A DNA stretch of 64,000 bases from Phoma sp. XZ068 (taxonomy: Eukaryota > Ascomycota > Dothideomycetes > Pleosporales > Didymellaceae), in contig RBKR01000025.1 in assembly GCA_004835665.1 (NCBI GenBank), forward strand, positions 868,001 to 932,000, given 5' to 3'. This document shows positions 57,835 to 64,000 of this stretch, in pieces. Every line of letters starts with the position of its first letter. The stretch's first letter is position 1. Below the pieces are notes generated by a model, which had not been told where the DNA came from, ran no database searches, and saw only the letters and a list, made by a program, of their open reading frames with translations. The position numbers and the translations under genes were made by a program.

Positions 57835-58666
57835 TCATTGCGTACTTTGCAGTTCCTGGGCAAGCAACGGGTAAGCTACATTGGCTGTGTGAATGCTTAG
57901 CTGCGTAGCAATCTCAAGAACCTCCAGTATCTCTTCCACAGTCGATCCATAACGCAGGGCATTCCTCATGTGCTCCTTTAGCCCCGGGCGATAGAGATGT
58001 GTGGCAGCGGTATCGAATGCGCAGTAAATCAGTTCTTTCACCTGTACAGCTTAGGATATTGTGGAAGAGCGCTCAATAAGGGTGACTCACTTTCGGTTCT
58101 AGTGCACCGACATTGTTCTTCTCCGGGTCATTCGGAAGCCATGGAACTGAAGAGAAATCGGTGTATGCTGCGAAGAAGTCTGGGTCCAGCGCAAGGAATT
58201 CTTCCCAGAAAGCATGCCAGTAGCCGCGCTTCTTAGTGAAGTCTTCCTGTAACTGAAGCTTTGAAGCGTCTAAAGGCTTTCCTGCCGTTGGGTGACTGTC
58301 GTACAGCCCCTCCTCCTTCATGACCTCTACTAAGGTAGGGACACCAACATTGCACGCGTGTATGCCCAGCGTCGATGTCAGCTGAATGACTTCTCTTATT
58401 TCTGCGGTTGTGGCTCCAGCTGCAATTGCTTCCTTGATATTTGATTTGATGCCTGCTGCGTATAGGTGGGTCGATGAAGAGTTGACGGTAAGTGCAATGA
58501 AGCTCTGGACCTTAGGCGAAAGGTGAAGGCTCTTCTTTGGAACAGCTTTCAATCTCACGCTAGCCTTGAAAAAATCTGGATCAAGCTTTGAGAAGGATTG
58601 CCAGGATTCGTCCCATTCCGATTCACCCAAGTTGGCGAAGAACGTAGCTTTGAGTTCCTGGCTCAT
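57835..58666 (-). CDS. Carboxymuconolactone decarboxylase-like protein 2 (two domains)
   Basis: Exon 1 (58666-58091) and exon 2 (58041-57835), joined across a 49-nt intron (AAA|GTGAGT ... GTACAG|GTG), give 260 residues. Two similar halves are visible: STHLYAAGIKSNIKEAIAAG with EIREVIQLTSTLGIHACNVG, and later ATHLYRPGLKEHMRNALRYG with EEILEVLEIATQLSIHTANV. Each is a CMD/AhpD-type unit, so the protein is an internal duplication. The usual redox CxxC of AhpD is absent in both, favouring a decarboxylase- or isomerase-like role over peroxidase support. Its start faces that of HIBADH-like 2, with 277 bp between them. Confidence 0.86.
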
Positions 58667-58725
58667 TATAATATTGCTGTGGTCTTTGTGGTACTCCTAA
58701 GATATCCGGCTGCTAAGGGGCGAAG

Positions 58726-58734
58726 GTGGGGTAG
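58726..58734 (+). promoter_or_regulatory. GTGGGGTAG in the divergent promoter of CMD-like 2 / HIBADH-like 2
   Basis: An exact copy of the motif 60 bp upstream of the CMD-like 2 ATG. TTCCCCACC (58768-58776) and GGGGTGGGG (near 58852) follow within 130 bp. Confidence 0.5.
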
Positions 58735-58943
58735 GTGGTTATAGGTTATATATACATCCGTCTAGTCTTCCCCACCAACAATGCACTAGAACCTAACCTA
58801 TCCCACAAGAAACGTTTTTCGAGATCTGCCTACCCGGGAGGGGGGTGGGGATCTAGACTTACTTTTATCACCCTTGAGACTTTGTACATCGAAATTTGCT
58901 ACCGTAACCATCTCTCTTGCTTGCCTTCGAACACATCGACATC

Positions 58944-60048
58944 ATGGCTTTCAACCAAAAATCCGTAGCGTTCATAGGTAAAATCATACGAAACGGAAAT
59001 AATAGTCGAATATCTTGCTGAATCGAAGCCTCCAGGTCTTGGTGTCATGGGCTATCCCATGGCTGTCAATTTGCGCAATAGTATGAGCTCTGGAGCTACC
59101 TTGTACATTTGCGATGTCTCTGAGAATATCATATCTCGTTTCCAGACGGAGATGAGTGACAAAGGTCCAATACAAGTCGTACAGACTGGCTTTGAAGCTG
59201 TAAATGCTGCCGTAAGTCTCGGAGCCGACTTCACGTCTTAGTAGTCCTGATTATAGGCGCAGGATATCGTGCTCACCATGCTTCCTGGAGGCTCTGCTGT
59301 AAAGTCGGTCTACTGCGATCCCCAGACAGGCATCTTAGCCGGGAGCAAGGTCGCGCGCCAGAAGTCGCAATCTCCAAAGCTACTCATGGAATGTGGAACG
59401 ATTGAGAGCAACGTTATCACGGAGGTCGCACAAGCTGTTTCAGATACCGCTCGTGAGTTGGGCGATGATACCTACCTCAATTTTGTTGATGCTCCAGTCT
59501 CTGGCGGTCCTATGGGCGCCGAGGCTGGCACCTTGACCTTTATGGTTGGGGCAAGCCAACCGGGTCAGACTTTTGATACAGTGAAGGGCATCTTGGAGAC
59601 AATGGGATCTCCGGGCGGTATCTTCTTGTGTGGCAATATCGGCGCTGGGACAGCTTTCAAGGTCATCAACAACTATCTGTCAGCTATCACCAGTCTGGCA
59701 GCCTCGGAAGCATTGAACATTGGATCGAAACTCGGCTTGAACATCAACACTTTGACTGATGTGATTAATGCTAGTGGAGGTCAGTGCTGGGTTACTTCGA
59801 AGAGCAATCCGGTACCTGGTATACAACCAAACACGCCAGCCAGCAGGGACTACGAAGGAGGGTTTCGCATCGAACTTTGCAGGGAGGTACTCAAGATGGG
59901 AAGTGATCTGGCTGCGTCTGCTGGTGCACGTACAGTTCTCGACCGAGCAACGCTCCACGCCTTTGATGAGTGCATGAATGATCCTCGTTACAAAGGAAGA
60001 GACGCTCGTGTGGTCTACAAGTGGCTTAACGAAAGCGGCGTTTCATAA
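58944..60048 (+). CDS. 3-hydroxyisobutyrate dehydrogenase-like, copy 2
   Basis: Three exons (58944-58977, 59036-59211, 59257-60048) with introns of 58 and 45 nt give 333 residues. The tiny first exon (MAFNQKSVAFIG) joins to LGVMGYPMAVNL, restoring the dinucleotide motif, which supports the gene model. Then come VLTMLPGGSAV, VDAPVSGGPMGAEAGTL and the Lys block AFKVINNYLSAITS. Compared with copy 1 at 41910, the same motifs are kept but the sequence is clearly diverged, so this is an old duplication. It is probably a cytosolic oxidoreductase on a small hydroxyacid or semialdehyde, with unknown substrate. Confidence 0.88.
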
Positions 60049-60530
60049 GGGATATGAACTACGGATGAAAACCTAAGTGTAGAACACCAGATTCCAATAC
60101 CAATACCCCTTGCTAGATTAACTCCAATGAATCAGCCTTCGGTTGTCAACAACGAATTTCCTGTATTGAATAGGAAGAGCTATTGAGATTTCTTTTTTCT
60201 TATTTTTGAAGACAAGTCTTTAACCAAAGACCGACACAAATGTGGGACTCGCGTGCAATTGACAGCGAACAAGATGAAATTTTCCCCTTTGCATACTACG
60301 TTTTACCCCATTTCCTTCCCAGCGTTGAGGGACACTTTCTCCAGGTAAAGCTTGGACGTGTTTGGTAGTTGAATGTGGGGTTTTAGTCTCCCCACCAATC
60401 CCCGCCACCTCTGCGCTCTAGAGTGAAGAGCCAGTCTACATATAAGCTTCATATCTCAATGCGCTCAGTCCGACAGTCGATACCTGTGACACATTCCCTC
60501 TCACTACACATTGTGCCCTGATTAGTTAAC
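60049..60530. promoter_or_regulatory. Upstream region of the VAO-like gene with a GTGGGGTT motif
   Basis: GTGGGGTT at 60375, followed by CTCCCCACC within 20 bp, lies about 150 bp upstream of the ATG. No gene is seen. Confidence 0.4.
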
Positions 60531-62559
60531 ATGTCGGAAAAACCCTTACCTACCTCCGGAGAGGCTGAAATCATCGCTACCGAATTTCCCATTCGATATG
60601 CGGATCCTATCTACCAGCACACCCACAGACAGTTGTTTGGGGAGTCTATCACAACCCCGATCGAAGATGTGTTGCCTCCAGGCGTTACAAAACAAGTCTT
60701 TGACCAAGCCATGAAGGAAGTGGAAGATTCCTTGGGAAGCGGCACTGTGTTCCGAGGTAGGACTTTGGAAGACTACATTGACCCTTACGAACTGGATGAG
60801 GCAGCTGGGAAGCGAAAGATACCCAGTGCTGCAGTGATGTGAGTGCGGCACGATGTAGATGTCCAAGACACTGACTTGAGCATGAAGGCCGCGAAACACG
60901 GACGAGTTGCAGAACGTGTTAAAGATATCGAATCACTATGGCCTCCCTCTATGGACATTTTCACGCGGCAAGAATCTGGGGTGAGAAGGCCGCGACCTGC
61001 GTTTGCCGAGAAGTGCTAACGATCGTGAATAGATACGGCGGTCCAGCGCCTCGATTGAATGGTTCGGTTGCCTTGGACCTTCACAGAATGGACAAGATCA
61101 TCGAAGTGAACGAAAAATTCTCCTACGCGGTTGTTGAGCCTGGTGTCACATTTACGGATTTGTACAACTACTGTGTGCAGAATAACTTAGACGTCTGGCC
61201 TAGTGTGCCTTCTCTCGGTTGGGGAAGTGTCATTGGTAATGTAAGCCTGCGGTACCCTCTTCCCTGCATATCAATTACTGATGACAGGTGGAAAGACTTT
61301 GGACAGAGGTACTGGATTTACGCCGACAGCTTCACACCACCAGAACATTGCCGGCCTTGAAGTCATGCTCGCCAATGGAGATCTCGTACGAACGGGTCAA
61401 TTTGGTATTTCAATTTCACCTTCAGCCCATCTTTCGAAGTTCACATTTGGACCATCAGTTGAGGGCCTGTTCTTGCAGAGTAACCTTGGCATTGTGACGA
61501 AGATGGGCATTTGGCTTACACCCCGACCCCAAGCCTACATATCTTGCACGTTCGACATGCCCAACTTTGATGATATCGAGACAATTGTGGAGATTTTTGG
61601 GGAGTTTAGACGCAATGGCTTGCTTCCGAGCACGGTATACGTCTCGAATATCGTTGAATGGATCGCCATGATGGGGAAACGCGACGATGTTTGGAGTGGT
61701 CCCGGCGCCATCCCTGATTGGAGGGTCAAGGAACTCCAAACACAGCTTGATCTGGGATACTGGATCGCCAAATTTGGTATGTACGGGCATAGGCACGTCA
61801 TCGAAGCGCACTTTGAACAAGTCAAGGAGATCGTCGCTCGCCGGGCACCAGCTGGACGGCTCGCAGGCAACATGTTCTCTGCAGACGACCAACAACTTTT
61901 GGATCCAACCTCAGTCCCAGACCCGCATGGCGGTATGTTCGTGGGCGTTCCCAGTCTCTGGTCGCTTCCAATGGTCAAGTACAGGTTGCCAAAGGCCGGG
62001 GGTGGCATAGCCGCTCACGTAGACTACTCACCCATCATCCCATCAGACGGTAAGACAATTTTAAATTGGTTGAAGTACTCAAAGTCTGTTTGCGAAGCCA
62101 GTGGATTTGACCTCTTGTGCGATTTCTTCATGCATGAGAGGCATGTCATCTTCGTCAATATGCTATGTTTCGACAAGGCAAACGCAGTACACAGACAAGC
62201 GGTGAACCTCATGCTTCGTCAGCTCCTTGATGAGGGCAAAAAACGAGGTTTTAGCGCCTACCGAACGCACATCAATCATATGGGTGAGTGGGGTAATTCA
62301 TACATAGAAGAGCATTAAAGTAAACGCAACACAGATGAAGTAGCCGACGTGTACGACTTTAACGACCATGCCTACCGCCGGTTTATCGAGACGCTCAAGG
62401 TAAAGCCCCACCTTTATAATCTACTCGAAGCGATTAGAGCTGATATTACGTGTTTAGGACTCTGTCGACCCGAACGGTATTCTGTCGCCAGGAAAGCAGG
62501 GCATCTGGGGCGCGCGTTTCTGTCAATACCGAGATAGATTTACCGAAGCAAGGTTTTAG
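60531..62559 (+). CDS. Vanillyl-alcohol-oxidase-like FAD-linked oxidase
   Basis: Six exons (60531-60838, 60888-60980, 61033-61240, 61296-62283, 62335-62399, 62458-62559) with introns of 49-58 nt give 587 residues. The junctions restore VMPRNTDELQNVL, SRGKNLGYGGPAPRLNGSVA, GSVIGNTLDRGTGFTP and SVDPNGILSPGKQGIWGARF. These are the FAD-binding and C-terminal blocks of the VAO/4-cresol oxidase family. A His-containing HERHVIFVN segment lies where VAO has its FAD-linking His, but I cannot confirm the covalent link. Such flavoenzymes oxidise 4-alkyl or 4-hydroxybenzyl phenols and make hydrogen peroxide. Length is close to that of known VAO (about 560). No signal or targeting sequence is evident. Confidence 0.88.
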
Positions 62560-63015
62560 ACTAGCTGTTCTAATAATATTAAAAATAGTACAGTAAAACA
62601 GAGTATAACACACTTTACCAGCGAAAGAATAAATAGGTAAGAGAGTTATGTTTACCAAGACCCTGCTAAATTTTACCTTATTTTAGCCTTTATATTATAG
62701 TGTTACCTATAATATTATTTAAAAATTACTTCTATATCTTACTTATATATCTATATATTATATATAGTTTTACTACACTACCTATAGTATCTTTAAAATT
62801 ACTTATCTACTTTTATATATTTACTTTTTTAAACTTTTTTGTTCTACTATATATTCTAAAGTTCTTTAGATCTATTAGGTACTAGAATCTTTTAACTACT
62901 AAACATTTTGCTTTTTATATTTACTTTCTTTTATAGGTTATTCTAGGCTATAATAAGTAAAGATTAGGATGGTTTAGTAAAAGTAATCTACTTGTTAAAT
63001 TTATTTGCCTGTAAT
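62560..63015. other. AT-rich RIP-like stretch between convergent genes
   Basis: Strongly A/T-rich from about 62570 to 63000, with no real coding content. The 61-codon frame at 62700-62885 is made of Ile/Tyr/Phe/Leu codons from the composition alone. Confidence 0.5.
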
Positions 63016-64000
63016 TTAAAGGACTCTCTCTCCGTTCCTCCACTGCCCTAAGACTAGAGGTTCCCTTCCAGGCTTCCTATCTCTGGGAAGCTCGTTTAGA
63101 AACACCCACTTTGTCCGCTCCTTGTAGCCCATCACCTTCCAATCGTTGATATCCTTCTCAGGGAATGTTCCTAGCATTGGAAGGACATCAAAAAGGGTTC
63201 CGTCGTGAGCCAGACAAATCAAAATGTCTGGGCTTGCGTCAAAGGCGCGCAGACTATCTATGCTTTTTTGTGACTGTTCTTGGAATGTGTAGGCAGACGT
63301 GTCGCTCTGTGTGACCTTGTAGAATGGACTACGTCTTGACTCATCGTCATTGGCTTGTCCTTGCTCATTCCACGTTGTAGAAGGGTGATAAGCAGTAAAA
63401 GTGGAACACGGACAAGGCGAAGAGATATTGGTGTCTAACTGTGCTGCCGGAATGACATCTGGGAGTGCGACAGCGGCAGATGGGCGGAAAGCTCCTACGA
63501 AATGACAGCAATCACCGCCCATGAATATAAACGTGTTGGGTGTTGTTCGAGCAAGACCGCATATGTGTCCAATCGCGTGCTAAAGGTTTAGCAACTACAA
63601 TAAATTTCAAACACCCCGTTTACTTACACCAGGAACGTCCAGAATGTAGAATGAGCCGTCTCCGAAGTAGTCGTAAGCTCGGAAGTCGCCAATGCGCAAC
63701 TCGTCAAAGTCTATCTCGTCGATGAAATGTCCACTATGGCTTATGTAAGCAGTATTGGGATGCGTAGTGATGTTGCGCAGGCTTACAATGTGTCGCTGGA
63801 TAACATAAACGCTTTAGGGTCTTCTGGATACCCCGGCAGGAAATTGCTCTTGAACCCGTGTCCAACAACAATGTCAGTGTGTGGTGAAAATTTGGAAGCA
63901 TCTCCGACATGATCCCAATGCCAGTGACTCCATACGATGGCATCTTTATTCTCATATAGTGAGCCGCACGCAGTTGAAATACGGTCTAATCAGACGAACC
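63016..64000 (-). CDS. Metallo-beta-lactamase-fold hydrolase B (N-terminus beyond the window)
   Basis: Exons 63016-63579, 63628-63733 and 63787 to the right edge, with introns of 48 and 53 nt, give at least 294 residues without a stop. The visible part starts LDRISTACGSLYENKDAIVW and has SHWHWDHVGDASKF (HxHxDH), DYFGDGSFYILDVPGHAIGH (third His), then GGDCCHFVGAFRPSA, the same metal-site order as hydrolase A at 55378. The C-terminal AHDGTLFDVLPMLG is also family-like. The start codon lies outside the window. It is probably a paralog of hydrolase A acting on a related lactone- or ester-like bond. Confidence 0.83.

Noticed and set aside
62700..62885. 61-codon frame rich in Ile, Tyr, Phe and Leu
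   Set aside because: It is an artefact of A/T-rich sequence, with no conserved pattern.
39631..64000. Reading the right part as a polyketide or peptide toxin cluster
   Set aside because: No synthase, prenyltransferase, terpene cyclase or cytochrome P450 gene is seen. All enzymes fit small-molecule breakdown better.
1..64000. tRNA, rRNA or CRISPR features
   Set aside because: None recognised by eye. A tRNA search program would be needed to exclude small tRNA genes.

Overview
The window looks like nuclear DNA of a filamentous ascomycete (Pezizomycotina; Dothideomycetes is my best guess, an inference only). Seen directly: genes broken by many short introns (46-89 nt) with GT..AG borders, fungal-restricted families (HET, 2EXR, Zn2Cys6, NmrA, fungal multi-pass membrane proteins), and AT-rich blocks in which a retrotransposon has been changed almost only by C-to-T and G-to-A, the mark of RIP. 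No rRNA, tRNA or CRISPR was recognised.

Left part (1-29.4 kb) is gene-sparse and rich in decay. It holds a partial HET gene, a 2EXR remnant and a broken HET gene; a secreted metallo-beta-lactamase-fold (MBL) hydrolase; three NmrA/isoflavone-reductase-like genes, one with a frameshift; a sugar transporter and a sugar lactonase that face each other and have both lost their N-terminal parts; scattered pieces of short-chain dehydrogenase (SDR) genes; a Pmp3-like small gene; an intact uncharacterised membrane protein (546 aa); a secreted phospholipase B (632 aa); a Zn2Cys6 regulator divergent from a small membrane protein; and a maleylacetate reductase-like gene.

Middle part (29.4-39.6 kb): two paralogous multi-pass membrane proteins, the second cut off where a pogo/Fot1-like element begins; hAT and OrsD-like fragments; a LOG gene that has lost its catalytic core; and an AT-rich LTR relic.

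Right part (39.6-64 kb) is the most coherent: a group of apparently catabolic enzymes with no polyketide or peptide synthase. In order: type-B carboxylesterase (-), 3-hydroxyisobutyrate dehydrogenase (HIBADH)-like (+), MFS remnant (-), group A FAD monooxygenase (-), a complete RIP-mutated Ty3/gypsy element of 7,263 bp, MBL hydrolase A (+), carboxymuconolactone decarboxylase (CMD)-like 1 (-), CMD-like 2 with two domains (-), HIBADH-like 2 (+), vanillyl-alcohol-oxidase-like flavoenzyme (+), and MBL hydrolase B (-, running off the window). Most upstream regions here carry a G-rich motif, GTGGGGTAG or close variants, suggesting shared control. A reasonable but unproven reading is a pathway that cleaves an ester, oxidises and hydroxylates a phenolic ring and processes lactone or acid products, now split by the retrotransposon.
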